From: JACKJP01 sp050249695
GTDB lineage: Bacteria; Pseudomonadota; Alphaproteobacteria; Rhizobiales; Tepidamorphaceae
Assembly (NCBI GenBank): GCA_050249695.1
Contig: JBFWQA010000003.1
Location: forward strand, 186,001-250,000
DNA: 64,000 bases
Direction of reading: 5' to 3'
The translations under genes were made by a program, and so were the position numbers. Below the pieces are notes generated by a model. It was not told the DNA's origin, made no database searches, and was given only the letters and a program-made list of their open reading frames with translations. Position 1 is the first letter of the stretch; each line of letters begins with the position of its first letter. Shown in pieces: positions 1 through 8,845 of the stretch.

Positions 1-973
1 CCGCCCCTTCGGCATCGGTCGAGGCGCTGAAGATGACGCCGAATTCATCGCCGCCGAGACGGGCCAGAAACGCGTCCTGATTGAGAACGTCGCGAAGCCG
101 GTTGGCCGTGTCGGCGAGCAGTTGATCGCCGGCCAGATGGCCGAGAACGTCATTGACCGCCTTGAACCCGTCCAGGTCGAGAATGCCGACGATTCGCGGT
201 CTGGCTTCGACAGCATCGCCGCCGATGGACTCGGCCAACCGCGAGAAGAAATGACGGCGATTGGGAAGGTTGGTCAGGCTGTCGTGATCGGCAAGCCAGC
301 GGTTCTGACGGTTGAGTGCCCTCAGCCGGCTGCGCTGTTCCTGCAATTGCTGCTGTTTGGCGATGAGTTCGGCGAAATCGCCAGCATAGCGAAAGCACAT
401 GAAAAGCATGGTGCCGACGACGACGAACGTGTTGACGGCAATCGCCTTGAACACGACGACATCCGACAGGATGAGCAGCACGACCGGCGGAAGGGCAACG
501 AACAAGGCCAGAATGGTGGACTGCAGGCGCAGGTGCATCATGCACGCAATGCAGCCGAGGACGGTGATCGTCGCGAAGAACGCAACGTGCATCTGGGTAT
601 AGGCGTTGCCCTGATGGAACAGGGCGATCTCCAAAGCCGCGAAGGTGACGGCGATCATGGTCGTGCGCTTCACGGCCGCAACCATGCGGTGGGCGATATC
701 CTCGTCGGTGAGGCTCGAAATATCTGAGCGCAGGAGGTTGATCGCGCGGTAGAGCAACATCGCGACCAGGGCGACGGGTATGTAGAGCGAAAGATAGTCC
801 GCCGCGACACCGTAATGGGTGTAGGCAACGGCAATGAGCGAGACGCCGATGATGCAATACATCACCGGAATCTGCCGCGAGACCGCTATGTAACGCGCGC
901 GGTTCAGGGCCGGGTCGTCATTACCCTCGCCGAAGGCGCGCATGATATTGGCTACGAACATCGCAACCCTCAT
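1..973 (-). CDS. GGDEF-domain diguanylate cyclase, membrane-anchored (3' end cut off)
   Basis: Predicted to make cyclic di-GMP from two GTP. The reading frame is open to the window edge, so the C-terminus is missing. From the ATG at 973 the first ~210 residues contain several hydrophobic membrane helices. A GGDEF domain follows, with the entry motif LPNRRHF, then ILDLDGFKAVND, and an intact RLGGDEFGV active-site signature near positions 40-70 of the window. The active site looks catalytically competent. An in-frame ATG at 961 is an alternative start. No sensory domain other than the membrane region is visible, and it is unknown whether an EAL domain follows. It is divergent from the methyltransferase gene at 1136. 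Confidence 0.9.
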   Translation of the reverse strand, partial: MRVAMFVANIMRAFGEGNDDPALNRARYIAVSRQIPVMYCIIGVSLIAVAYTHYGVAADYLSLYIPVALVAMLLYRAINLLRSDISSLTDEDIAHRMVAAVKRTTMIAVTFAALEIALFHQGNAYTQMHVAFFATITVLGCIACMMHLRLQSTILALFVALPPVVLLILSDVVVFKAIAVNTFVVVGTMLFMCFRYAGDFAELIAKQQQLQEQRSRLRALNRQNRWLADHDSLTNLPNRRHFFSRLAESIGGDAVEARPRIVGILDLDGFKAVNDVLGHLAGDQLLADTANRLRDVLNQDAFLARLGGDEFGVIFSASTDAEGA

Positions 974-1135
974 TCAGGTTTTCCGTACGGATTTAACAAT
1001 GAATCGCCCTAATTTTCCGTGAAACTGAACAAAATTGCTCGTCGCGGCGTTTCACCGTTCGATATAGCCGGCAAGACCGAAGCGGCCGTAACGGCACTGG
1101 CGTGATCTATTTTCTGCGGTACGAGGGAGGGGTGC

Positions 1136-1768
1136 ATGTCCCGGCCGTTTTTTGACCGCCTCTATTCGGAAAATCCGGACTATTACGGTCGCGCGGTCCG
1201 GCCGGAATTCGAGAGGTTCCTGGGCACTTTCGCACCGGCCGAGCGCATCCTGGACCTTGGCTGCGGACAGGGACGGCATGCGCTCGCTGCGGCGGTTCGG
1301 GGTATCCGCGTGCACGCCATCGACCAGTCCGCGGTCGCCCTGGAGCAACTGGCGCGCGAAGCCGCGCAAGCTCGCCTGCCGATCACGACGGAAGTCGCGG
1401 ACCTGTCAAGCTGGCCGGGCCCGGGCGCAGGATTTGACGGCGCCGTTCTGGTGACCAGCCTCGACCACCTCACACCCCCGCGCATCGATGCTCTCGAGAG
1501 CGCCCTGCGCATGGGTCTTAACCCGGGCGCCCGCATTTATGTCGAAAGCTTTACCGACCGCGATCCGGGTTATCGCGACGCCACCGGTGCCAGCGAGACG
1601 CGCAGGCCCGTGCGCCACTATTTCGCCCACGGCGAACTCGCAAGGCTGTTCAGCAGGTGGCAGATCGTTGAATCCAGGGAATTCACCGAACGCGACGAAG
1701 GCCATGGGGCAGCGCACATGCATGGGATGGCCATGCTCATCGCGCGCAAGCCCGTGATGGACAGATAG
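1136..1768 (+). CDS. Class I SAM-dependent methyltransferase
   Basis: A 210-residue soluble Rossmann-fold methyltransferase. Motif I reads ILDLGCGQGRHAL at residues 38-50, and the N-terminal pattern FFDRLYSENPDYYGR resembles small TehB-like or cyclopropane-type class I methyltransferases. Substrate cannot be read from the sequence. The ATG at 1136 follows a strong purine-rich ribosome-binding site (GAGGGAGGGG). The gene stands alone: it is divergent from the GGDEF gene and convergent with ilvE, whose stop lies 10 bases away. Confidence 0.8.
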   Translation: MSRPFFDRLYSENPDYYGRAVRPEFERFLGTFAPAERILDLGCGQGRHALAAAVRGIRVHAIDQSAVALEQLAREAAQARLPITTEVADLSSWPGPGAGFDGAVLVTSLDHLTPPRIDALESALRMGLNPGARIYVESFTDRDPGYRDATGASETRRPVRHYFAHGELARLFSRWQIVESREFTERDEGHGAAHMHGMAMLIARKPVMDR

Positions 1769-1778
1769 CAAAGAGCCG

Positions 1779-2666
1779 TCAGGCCGCCTTACGCTTGGGC
1801 TGAACGGCGGACATGTAGTCTTCCATCAGCGTCTGGGTGATCTCGCCGACCGAGAACTTGTAGGGGCCGACCTCGGAGACCGGCGTCACCTCAGCGGCCG
1901 TGCCGGTCAGGAAACACTGCTCGAAGCCTTCCATCTCCTCGGGCTGGATCGCGCGTTCGACGATTTCGATCCCCCTGTCGCGGGCAAGGCCGATGACCGT
2001 CTGCCGTGTGATCCCGTCGAGGAAGCAATCCGGCTTGGGCGTATGAAGCCGGCCCTCCTTGACGAAGAAGACATTGGCGCCGGTCGCCTCGGCAACCTGG
2101 CCGCGCCAGTCGAGCATCAGCGCGTCGGCATAGCCTTTCGCTTCAGCGGCGTGCTTGGACAGCGTGCAGATCATATAGAGGCCCGCCGCCTTCGACTTGG
2201 AGGGCGCGGTGCGCGGGTCGGGCCGGCGGTATTCCGCCAGATCGAGGCGGATGCCCTTCAGGCGCTCTTCGGGCGCGAAATAGGACGGCCATTCCCATAT
2301 CGCGATCGCCACATTGATTTTGTTCTTCTGTGCCGAGACGCCCATCATCTCGCTGCCGCGCCACGCGATCGGGCGGACATAGGCGTCCTGGAACCCCTGA
2401 CGGGCCAGCGTCTCGCGCGAAGCATCATTGATCTGCTCGACGGAGAAGGGGATTTTGAAGCCAAGGATGCGGGCCGATTCATGCAGCCGCTCCGTATGCT
2501 CGTTCAGCTTGAAGATTTCGCCGCCATAGGCGCGTTCGCCCTCAAACACGGCGGAAGCATAGTGCAGTCCGTGCGTCAGTACATGGATCTTTGCGTTCTT
2601 CCACTCGACGAATTCGCCGTTGAACCAGATCCAGCCATCCTGCTGGTCGAATGGTGCGCCGCTCAT
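1779..2666 (-). CDS. ilvE: Branched-chain amino acid aminotransferase
   Basis: A fold-type IV PLP enzyme that transaminates the 2-oxo acids of valine, leucine and isoleucine with glutamate. It has 295 residues, the usual length. The PLP lysine is K159 in SKSKAAGLYM, the same number as in E. coli IlvE, and EATGANVFFV and the late TGTAAEVTPV segments are intact. The frame extends five codons upstream to a TTG, but the ATG at 2666 is preferred because GGGAGAA lies just before it. It is divergent from the petP-like MarR gene, an arrangement common in Hyphomicrobiales. Confidence 0.95.
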   Translation of the reverse strand: MSGAPFDQQDGWIWFNGEFVEWKNAKIHVLTHGLHYASAVFEGERAYGGEIFKLNEHTERLHESARILGFKIPFSVEQINDASRETLARQGFQDAYVRPIAWRGSEMMGVSAQKNKINVAIAIWEWPSYFAPEERLKGIRLDLAEYRRPDPRTAPSKSKAAGLYMICTLSKHAAEAKGYADALMLDWRGQVAEATGANVFFVKEGRLHTPKPDCFLDGITRQTVIGLARDRGIEIVERAIQPEEMEGFEQCFLTGTAAEVTPVSEVGPYKFSVGEITQTLMEDYMSAVQPKRKAA

Positions 2667-2871
2667 GGCAGTTTCTCCCAAGGTCCTGACCGGTGGTTTC
2701 GTCCGCCGGCTATACGTGACTTGTCTAATCCATCTGTCGCATTATGGTCCGACAGGCTGAGCTGACAGGCAAGAGCGATCCTATAGTGCTCCCGATAAGA
2801 AAGGTCGCACAAGGTTTGATAATGTCGCCCGGTACAGCGATCTTGTAACAATCGAACAAAAATAAGTCAAT

Positions 2872-3408
2872 ATGACTGACATAAAGTTCCGCAACGATCA
2901 GACGCCATCCGGGATCGGGCAGGATGAACCACCCGCGCCGCCGCACTGGACGCTGATAGAGCTGCTGTTTTTCGCCTATCGGGACTTCACCAAGGATGCC
3001 GACGAAGTGCTCGCGCAGTTCGGCTTCGGCCGCGCCCATCACCGCGTCCTTCATTTCGTCAACCGGAATCCCGGCCTCACTGTCGCCGATCTTCTGGATA
3101 TCCTGAAGATCACCAAACAGTCGCTCGCGAGGGTCTTGAAGCAATTGGTGGAAGACGGCTTCATCGAACAGCGCGCCGGCGCTTCCGACCGGCGTCAACG
3201 GTTGCTGTTCACCACGCCGCGCGGCAAGGCGCTGGCGCTGGAACTCGCCACACGCCAGTCGGAGAGGATCGAGAGGGCGCTGCGGGAGGCGGGTCCCGAC
3301 GCGAAGGCGCGTTTTCATGATACGCTGCTCGCGATTGTGGATGTTGATGAACGGGCGCGCGTCGCGGCACTGACGACGGCGCGCGGCGAAAGCGAGCAGC
3401 CGAGATGA
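2872..3408 (+). CDS. petP: MarR-family regulator, PetP-like
   Basis: A 178-residue winged-helix regulator with a MarR core at about residues 45-135 (LTVADLLDILKITKQSLARVL, then a wing with ASDRRQRLLFTT). Its stop overlaps the start of the next response-regulator gene by four bases (ATGA), so the two are translationally coupled. A MarR protein followed by an OmpR-type regulator matches petP-petR of Rhodobacter capsulatus, where petR is needed for cytochrome bc1 production. The name rests on this order and family, not on alignment. Here the bc1 operon lies about 20 kb away on the other strand. Confidence 0.8.
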   Translation: MTDIKFRNDQTPSGIGQDEPPAPPHWTLIELLFFAYRDFTKDADEVLAQFGFGRAHHRVLHFVNRNPGLTVADLLDILKITKQSLARVLKQLVEDGFIEQRAGASDRRQRLLFTTPRGKALALELATRQSERIERALREAGPDAKARFHDTLLAIVDVDERARVAALTTARGESEQPR

Positions 3409-4121
3409 TCATCGAACACGCCGGCCCGGTCACGACCAAGGCGACCGACGACGCCGCCCATCTGCTGATCGTCGACGACGATCGCCGTATCCGCACATTG
3501 CTGCGCCGGTATCTTTCCGAACAGGGCTACCGCATCTCGACCGCGGAGAACGCCGCTGAGGCCCGGGCACGCATGCAGGGCCTGACCTTCGACCTGCTTA
3601 TCCTCGATGTGATGATGCCGGGCGAGACCGGTCTCAGTCTGGCCGAGGATCTGCGCAAGACCATGGACGTGCCGATCCTGATGCTGACCGCCCGGTCCGA
3701 ACCCGAACATCGCATCAAGGGTCTCGAGCTGGGCGCCGACGATTATCTTCCCAAGCCCTTCGAGCCGCGAGAGCTGCTGCTGCGGATCAACAATATCCTG
3801 CGCCGTCGCCAGCCGCCGGCCGAGATTCCGGTGACCGACGTCCGTTTCGGCGGCTTCACCTTCCACGTCGCGCGCGGCGAACTGAAGCGCGGCGACGAGA
3901 TGATCCGCCTGACCGAACGCGAACGCGACATGCTGCGCCTCTTCGCATCTCGCGCCAATGAAACGGTCGCGCGCATGGAGCTGGCGGGCGATACCGATGG
4001 GAGCGAGCGCGCCGTCGACGTCCAGGTCAACCGGCTGCGCCGCAAGATCGAGGCCGACCCGTCCAATCCGATCTGCCTGCAGACCGTCCGGGGCATCGGC
4101 TACCGGCTTCACACCGACTAG
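3405..4121 (+). CDS. petR: OmpR-type response regulator, PetR-like
   Basis: A 238-residue two-domain transcription factor. The receiver domain has the acidic cluster D24-D26, phospho-acceptor D68 in LILDVMMPG, T95 and K117 in LPKPFE. The C-terminal winged helix ends in AVDVQVNRLRRKIEADPSNP and TVRGIGYRLH, typical of OmpR/PhoB DNA binding. It overlaps petP by four bases and lies 14 bases ahead of the histidine kinase gene, so the three probably form one operon. A role in respiratory gene control is inferred from the R. capsulatus petPR precedent. Confidence 0.88.
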   Translation: MIIEHAGPVTTKATDDAAHLLIVDDDRRIRTLLRRYLSEQGYRISTAENAAEARARMQGLTFDLLILDVMMPGETGLSLAEDLRKTMDVPILMLTARSEPEHRIKGLELGADDYLPKPFEPRELLLRINNILRRRQPPAEIPVTDVRFGGFTFHVARGELKRGDEMIRLTERERDMLRLFASRANETVARMELAGDTDGSERAVDVQVNRLRRKIEADPSNPICLQTVRGIGYRLHTD

Positions 4122-4135
4122 GACCGGGGACGGGC

Positions 4136-5554
4136 GTGGCAATCCTCGACAATATGCGTCGCCCGCTGCGCGGCTGGCAGATCGGCTGGCACCGGGGCCT
4201 CAGGCGGCTGCGCTCGACGCGGACGATGAAGTTTCTCGGCCGGGTGCTCTCCCGGCACATGCCGACGGGGCTCTACGCCCGTTCGCTGATCATCATCGTG
4301 ACGCCGGTCGTGCTGCTGCAGGCCGTCATCGCCTTCGTCTTCATGGAGCGGCACTGGGACCGCGTGACCGGCCGCCTGTCGGCCGCGGTCACCCAGCAGA
4401 TCGCCGCCGTGATCGACGTCTACGAGACCTATCCGCAGGACAAGGAACGGCAGCAGCTGACGCGAATCGCCGCCGAGCGGATGGGGCTGACGGTCTCCTT
4501 TCTCGAGCCTCAACCCTTGCCGCCGGCAGGTCCCAAGCCGTTCTTCTCGCTGCTGGACCGCACTCTCTCGCAGGAAGTGACGCGGCAGATCGGACGGCCT
4601 TTCTGGATCGACACCGTCGGCCGCTCCAATCTGGTGGAAATCCGCATCCAGCTGAAGGACGCCGTGCTGCGGGTGATCGCGCCGCGCAACGCGGCCTATG
4701 CCTCGAACTCGCACATCTTCATCGTCTGGATGGTCGGGACCTCGCTCGTGGTTCTCGCCGTTGCGGTAGCCTTCCTGCGCAATCAGATCAAGCCGATCCA
4801 GCGCCTCGCGCTCGCGGCGGAGGAATTCGGCAAGGGCCGCTCGATTCCGGCGGAATTTCACCCGAGCGGTGCGCGCGAGGTGCGGCAGGCCTCCCTCGCC
4901 TTCATCGAGATGGGACGGCGCATCGAGCGTCAGATCGAACAGCGCACGACGATGCTGAACGGCGTCAGCCACGATCTGCGCACCATCCTGACCCGCTTCA
5001 AGCTTCAGCTGGCGCTGATCGGCGACAATGCCGACACCAAGGAACTGATCGGCGATGTCGACGAGATGCAGCACATGCTCGAGGACTATCTCTCCTTCGC
5101 GCGCGGCGACACCGGCGAGATGGCGAGCGAGACCGACATCGCCGCGCTGCTGGAATCGCTGCGCCTGGACGCCGAGCGCAGCGGCCACCACACCGAAGTA
5201 CATGCGCCGAAGCATCTCACCGCCACGGTGCGCGCCAGCGCCATCAAGCGATGCCTGTCCAACCTGGTCGAAAACGCCTGCAGCTTCGGCGAGACGATCG
5301 ACATAACGGCGGCCATCGAGGGCGAGATGCTGGTCATCACGGTCGACGACGACGGGCCGGGCATTCCGGCCGAAAGCCACGAGGAGGTTTTCCGGCCCTT
5401 CCTGCGCCTCGACGACGCCCGCAACCAGGACCGCTCAGGCACCGGTCTCGGCCTTTCCATCGCCCGCGATATCGCAAGGGCGCATGGCGGCGACGTGGAA
5501 CTGGGCGAAAGCCCGGCGGGCGGGCTCAGGGCGACGCTCAGGGTGCCGGTTTAG
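4136..5554 (+). CDS. EnvZ-like sensor histidine kinase
   Basis: A 472-residue inner-membrane kinase, the probable partner of the preceding PetR-like regulator. Membrane helices at about residues 49-71 and 193-214 flank a periplasmic sensor region of ~120 residues. A HAMP segment leads to the phosphoacceptor H279 in NGVSHDLRT. The ATPase domain has an N box (NLVENACSFG), a G1 box (DDDGPGIP) and a G2 box (GTGLGLSIARD). The start is a GTG at 4136, and a further ATG lies at residue 7. The gene ends two bases from the convergent csaA gene. The signal sensed is unknown. Confidence 0.9.
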   Translation: MAILDNMRRPLRGWQIGWHRGLRRLRSTRTMKFLGRVLSRHMPTGLYARSLIIIVTPVVLLQAVIAFVFMERHWDRVTGRLSAAVTQQIAAVIDVYETYPQDKERQQLTRIAAERMGLTVSFLEPQPLPPAGPKPFFSLLDRTLSQEVTRQIGRPFWIDTVGRSNLVEIRIQLKDAVLRVIAPRNAAYASNSHIFIVWMVGTSLVVLAVAVAFLRNQIKPIQRLALAAEEFGKGRSIPAEFHPSGAREVRQASLAFIEMGRRIERQIEQRTTMLNGVSHDLRTILTRFKLQLALIGDNADTKELIGDVDEMQHMLEDYLSFARGDTGEMASETDIAALLESLRLDAERSGHHTEVHAPKHLTATVRASAIKRCLSNLVENACSFGETIDITAAIEGEMLVITVDDDGPGIPAESHEEVFRPFLRLDDARNQDRSGTGLGLSIARDIARAHGGDVELGESPAGGLRATLRVPV

Positions 5555-5556
5555 GC

Positions 5557-5919
5557 TCAGAAGAGCCGCCCGCCATTCGGCACGGGCCGTTCCACCGCGA
5601 CGAGAACGACCTCGCCGTCGGGATCGGGAAAGCCGAGCGTCAGCACTTCCGACATGAATTTGCCGATCTGCCGGGGCGGAAAATTCACCACCGCCGCGAC
5701 CTGCCTGCCGACAAGCGTCTCGGGCGTGTAGTAGCGGGTCAGCTGGGCGGAGGTCTTGCGCTCGCCGATCGCCGGACCGAAATCGATCCACAGCTTGATC
5801 GCCGGCTTGCGCGCTTCCGGATAGGGTTCGGCGCGGATCACCGTTCCGACCCGGACATCGACCTTCAGGAAATCAGCAAAATCGATCGTCGCCGCCTGTT
5901 CGTCGCCTTTGCCGCTCAT
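5557..5919 (-). CDS. csaA: CsaA-type tRNA-binding domain protein
   Basis: A 120-residue stand-alone tRNA-binding OB-fold related to the C-terminal domain of methionyl-tRNA synthetase and to B. subtilis CsaA. Seen in the sequence are FLKVDVRVGTV, the central TSAQLTRYY and the closing VLTLGFPDPDGEVVLV with VPNGGRL. These are hallmarks of the family, and the length is standard. It is the last gene of a ybjN-like/proC/csaA operon, 11 bases after proC. CsaA is described as a homodimeric chaperone-like tRNA binder; its physiological role is not settled. Confidence 0.9.
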   Translation of the reverse strand: MSGKGDEQAATIDFADFLKVDVRVGTVIRAEPYPEARKPAIKLWIDFGPAIGERKTSAQLTRYYTPETLVGRQVAAVVNFPPRQIGKFMSEVLTLGFPDPDGEVVLVAVERPVPNGGRLF

Positions 5920-5930
5920 GGCCTCATCCG

Positions 5931-6746
5931 TCAGCCGGCGAGTTCCCGGCCCCTTTTCTTCGCCGCCGCGACGGCCTTCTCCATCAGCGGCCCCAGCCCG
6001 TCGCCGGGCGCCATCAGAACTTCAAGCGCCGCGGCCGTCGTCCCGCCCGGCGAGGTGACGTTCTCCCGCAGAGTCGCGGCGGCTTCCTCCGCCTGATGAA
6101 GCAATTCCCCCGCGCCGGCCACCGTCTCGCGGGCAAGGCGCGTGGCGAGGCCCTGCTCGAGCCCCGCCTTGACCCCGGCCGCGGCGAGACACTCGGCGAG
6201 CAGGAAGATATAGGCCGGACCCGAGCCGGAGACGGCGGTGACCGCGTCCATCAGCCCCTCATCTCCGATCCACTCCACCTTGCCGCAGACCGCCAGCAGG
6301 CTTTCGGCCAGCGCGCGCTGCTTCGCATTCGTCTTGTCATTGGCGACGAGAACGCTGATGCCGCGCCCGATCGCCGCCGGCGTGTTCGGCATCGCACGGA
6401 CGATCGCACGATCGCCGGCATGGGTCGCAAGGCGCTCGATCGTCGTGCCGGCGGCGATCGAAACGACCATCGTCAAGGGGCCGAACCGGGCGGCGATCGC
6501 GGGAAGCGCCTCGTCCATGAGCTGCGGTTTGACGGCGATGACGGCAACATCCGGCGGCGTGACCGCTGGTGGATTGAGCGCAACGTTCTTGACGATCAGA
6601 TAGGACGCCATCTCCTGCGTCGGCGTGGGGTCGATGACCGTGACGTCGCGCGGCGACACGCCCGCGGCGAGCCAGCCCCGCAACAGGGCCCCGCCCATCT
6701 TCCCCGCGCCTGCAAGAAGGATTCTGCGGCCGTCCAGCCCGCTCAT
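5931..6746 (-). CDS. proC: Pyrroline-5-carboxylate reductase
   Basis: The last step of proline synthesis, NAD(P)H-dependent reduction of pyrroline-5-carboxylate, in the cytosol. It has 271 residues, a normal length. The N-terminal dinucleotide-binding segment is ILLAGAGKMGGALLRGWL; AMPNTPAAIGRG and the C-terminal signature around ENVTSPGGTT are present. Its ATG overlaps the stop of the upstream ybjN-like gene by four bases, so translation is coupled. Proline is itself an osmolyte, but nothing in the sequence ties this gene to the osmotic block further right. Confidence 0.95.
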   Translation of the reverse strand: MSGLDGRRILLAGAGKMGGALLRGWLAAGVSPRDVTVIDPTPTQEMASYLIVKNVALNPPAVTPPDVAVIAVKPQLMDEALPAIAARFGPLTMVVSIAAGTTIERLATHAGDRAIVRAMPNTPAAIGRGISVLVANDKTNAKQRALAESLLAVCGKVEWIGDEGLMDAVTAVSGSGPAYIFLLAECLAAAGVKAGLEQGLATRLARETVAGAGELLHQAEEAAATLRENVTSPGGTTAAALEVLMAPGDGLGPLMEKAVAAAKKRGRELAG

Positions 6747-7246
6747 GCCTCGCCTACGGTTTCAAACAGCACCGCCTCGAGCGCCTGCTCGGCGGTACGG
6801 CCTGCCCACAGCACGAACTGGAAGGCCTGATAGTAGCGCTCGCATGCGTCGACCGCGCATTCCAGCATCGTCTGACACTGCCCCTCGTTGGCCTCCGCGC
6901 CGCCCGTCAACGGCAGCGCGTGGCGGAACATGACGACGCTTTCCTCGATCCACAGATCGAAATGGCCGAGCCACATCTGCTCATTGATGCGGCAGATCAG
7001 CTTGATCGTTTCGGCACGGTGGTTCGCCGGGACCTTCAGATCGAAGGCACAGGCAAGATGCAGTGCCTCGATCTCGTCCATCCATGTGAAGGAGACATGA
7101 TAGTCGCTGACGGTGCCCTTCACCGAAATTGTGATCTCGTGATCCCCGGTACGGTCGAAGGACCAGTCATTGAAGGAGGCGATCTGTTCGATCGTGTCGA
7201 CCGGGTTGGACGCGCGTACAACAGTTTCGAAATCGACGATGTCCAT
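6743..7246 (-). CDS. YbjN-domain protein
   Basis: A 167-residue cytosolic protein of the YbjN family, related to the type III secretion chaperone fold. Function is not established; E. coli YbjN affects stress tolerance and motility when over-expressed. The ATG at 7246 is preferred over a longer frame because GAGGTAAG precedes it and the family starts with a segment like MDIVDFETVV. Features include WSFDRTGDHEITISVKG and a helix-rich C-terminus. It heads the operon with proC and csaA. A consensus CtrA-type site lies about 250 bases upstream (7497-7512). Confidence 0.85.
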   Translation of the reverse strand: MDIVDFETVVRASNPVDTIEQIASFNDWSFDRTGDHEITISVKGTVSDYHVSFTWMDEIEALHLACAFDLKVPANHRAETIKLICRINEQMWLGHFDLWIEESVVMFRHALPLTGGAEANEGQCQTMLECAVDACERYYQAFQFVLWAGRTAEQALEAVLFETVGEA

Positions 7247-7591
7247 GGAGCTTACCTCACGAGATTGGGAGTAAGTGGCGACGACGGGATACAAGACGGC
7301 CGTGGCGGGCCACGGCGCGCAAAGCGTTGATTGAAAGTCGATTGCCGCTGAGGCGTATTGTGAAGATTGCGGCGCATGTCCTCCCGCCGGACCGACCGGG
7401 TCCGGAATTTCTGTCCGCGAATGCAGTTCGAATCGCGTCATGGCCCAATATATCGTGGCCCAGTCGAAGGACACTACCGATATTGGAGCAAACCGGTTAA
7501 TTGGTTGTTAACGAAACTTAATCGGTCTTTTAATATTTGTGCAGCGCAGCACCGCAATCCCCGCGATGCCGCGGCAATCGGGGCAGCCAGC
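7247..7591. other. Intergenic region between ybjN-like gene and ubiK
   Basis: A 345-base gap with no convincing gene on either strand. It is clearly AT-richer than its surroundings near 7480-7540. That part carries TTAA-N7-TTAAC (listed separately) and further TTAA repeats. It must hold the promoter of the leftward ybjN-like operon and the end of the ubiK transcript. No T-run terminator was recognised. Confidence 0.6.
7497..7512 (+). promoter_or_regulatory. Candidate CtrA-binding site
   Basis: The sequence is TTAA, seven bases, then TTAAC, an exact match to the alphaproteobacterial CtrA consensus TTAA-N7-TTAAC. A second overlapping run, TTAA-N6-TTAA, follows at 7508-7521. It sits in an AT-rich patch of a GC-rich genome upstream of the ybjN-like/proC/csaA operon. 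Binding is inferred from the motif only. Confidence 0.45.
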
Positions 7592-7870
7592 CTATTTCTT
7601 CGCTGCCGGCTTCCTCGCCGGGGCTTTCGTTGACGCCTCCAGCGCCGCGATACGCGCCGAAAGCGCCTCGTTTTCCATACGGGCCTTCTCGGCCATAAGC
7701 CGTACCGCCTCGAATTCGTCGCGCTGGACGATGTCCAGATCGCGCAGCAGCCGTTCCATCTGACCGCGCATGACCGTTTCGACCTCCGAACGCATGCCCT
7801 GCGCGACACCGGCCGCGTCCGTCATCAGCCTGGCGAATTCGTCGAGCAACCGGTTGGATGTCTGCGTCAT
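7592..7870 (-). CDS. ubiK: Ubiquinone biosynthesis accessory factor UbiK family
   Basis: A 92-residue coiled-coil protein of the UbiK/BMFP (YqiC) family. In enterobacteria UbiK helps aerobic ubiquinone synthesis by working with the lipid-binding UbiJ. The pattern is typical: N-terminal FARLMTDAAGVAQGMRSEVE, a central amphipathic stretch, a leucine-rich coiled coil (ENEALSARIAALEA) and a lysine/alanine-rich tail. It is divergent from lgt, the usual arrangement in Hyphomicrobiales. Confidence 0.88.
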   Translation of the reverse strand: MTQTSNRLLDEFARLMTDAAGVAQGMRSEVETVMRGQMERLLRDLDIVQRDEFEAVRLMAEKARMENEALSARIAALEASTKAPARKPAAKK

Positions 7871-8038
7871 GGCCTTCTGCTCCTAATGATGGCGCGACAG
7901 GCGCCTATTCATCGCCCTGAAGATGTGGTCGCACGGCAGCGCCGGTTCAAGCAAGCCCGCAAGGCGGCCGGCAAGCCGGGCCCGCTTGACAGGCCCGGCG
8001 CCCGCACGCCAGATCACTTCCCCAGCAGGAGATCGAAC

Positions 8039-8845
8039 ATGCCGCTCGCCATCGCCTTTCCGATGTTCGACCCCGTCGCCGTCGAGATCGGTCCCGTCGC
8101 GATCAGATGGTACGCGCTCGCCTATATCGCCGGCATCGTGATCGGCTGGTGGTACATCGTGCGTCTGGCGTCGCGGCCTGGCCTGTGGGGCGCCCGTGAT
8201 CATCCCGGCCGCGCGGCGATTGACGACTGGGTCTTCTGGGCCACGCTCGGCGTCATCTTCGGCGGCCGCCTCGGCTATGTTCTGTTCTACGACCTTGCGG
8301 CCTATATGGCCGAGCCCATGGCCATCCTGCGCCTGTGGGAAGGCGGGATGAGCTTTCATGGCGGACTGGTCGGCGTGGTTGTCGCGACGTTTCTCGTCGC
8401 CCGCAAACACGGGCTGCCGACGCTGGCGCTCGGCGATCTTGCCGCCGCCGCCGCGCCCGTCGGGCTCTTTCTCGGACGCCTCGCCAATTTTCTCAACGGC
8501 GAATTGTGGGGCCGCCCGACGGATCTACCCTGGGGCTTCGTCTACCCGCCCCTCGGCCCCGAGCCGCGCCATCCCAGCCAGCTCTATGAGGCGGGCCTTG
8601 AAGGCCTGCTGCTGTTCATTGTCCTGGCGGTGCTTATCTACCGGTTTCAGGCGCTCAAATGGGAAGGGCGCGTCACCGGCGTGTTCCTCGCGGTGTATGC
8701 CCTCTCCCGCATCGCCGTGGAGACGGTGCGCACGCCCGATCCGCAGATCGGTTTCCTCTGGGGCGGCCTGACGATGGGCATGCTGCTGTCGCTGCCGATG
8801 GCGCTGATCGGCCTGTGGCTCATCTGGCGCTCCCGCACGAAATGA
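8039..8845 (+). CDS. lgt: Prolipoprotein diacylglyceryl transferase
   Basis: An inner-membrane enzyme that moves diacylglycerol from phosphatidylglycerol to the lipobox cysteine of prolipoproteins, the first step of lipoprotein maturation. It has 268 residues and about seven membrane helices. The catalytic-region motif GMSFHGGLVG and the signature GRLANFLNGELWGRPTDLPWG region are intact. The frame is open from 7886, but the ATG at 8039 is chosen for its CAGGAGATC ribosome-binding site and for the family start. Its stop overlaps the next start (ATGA). Confidence 0.95.
   Translation: MPLAIAFPMFDPVAVEIGPVAIRWYALAYIAGIVIGWWYIVRLASRPGLWGARDHPGRAAIDDWVFWATLGVIFGGRLGYVLFYDLAAYMAEPMAILRLWEGGMSFHGGLVGVVVATFLVARKHGLPTLALGDLAAAAAPVGLFLGRLANFLNGELWGRPTDLPWGFVYPPLGPEPRHPSQLYEAGLEGLLLFIVLAVLIYRFQALKWEGRVTGVFLAVYALSRIAVETVRTPDPQIGFLWGGLTMGMLLSLPMALIGLWLIWRSRTK

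Noticed and set aside
2816..2850. Sigma-70-like promoter before the petP-like gene (TTGATA)
   Set aside because: The -35-like TTGATA has no acceptable -10 element at 16-18 bases, so it was not listed as a feature.
3958..6096. Long rightward open frame across the kinase and csaA region
   Set aside because: Translation is Arg/Ala-rich with no motifs. It runs out of frame through petR and the kinase and antisense to csaA, all of which have clear signatures. It is a high-GC shadow.
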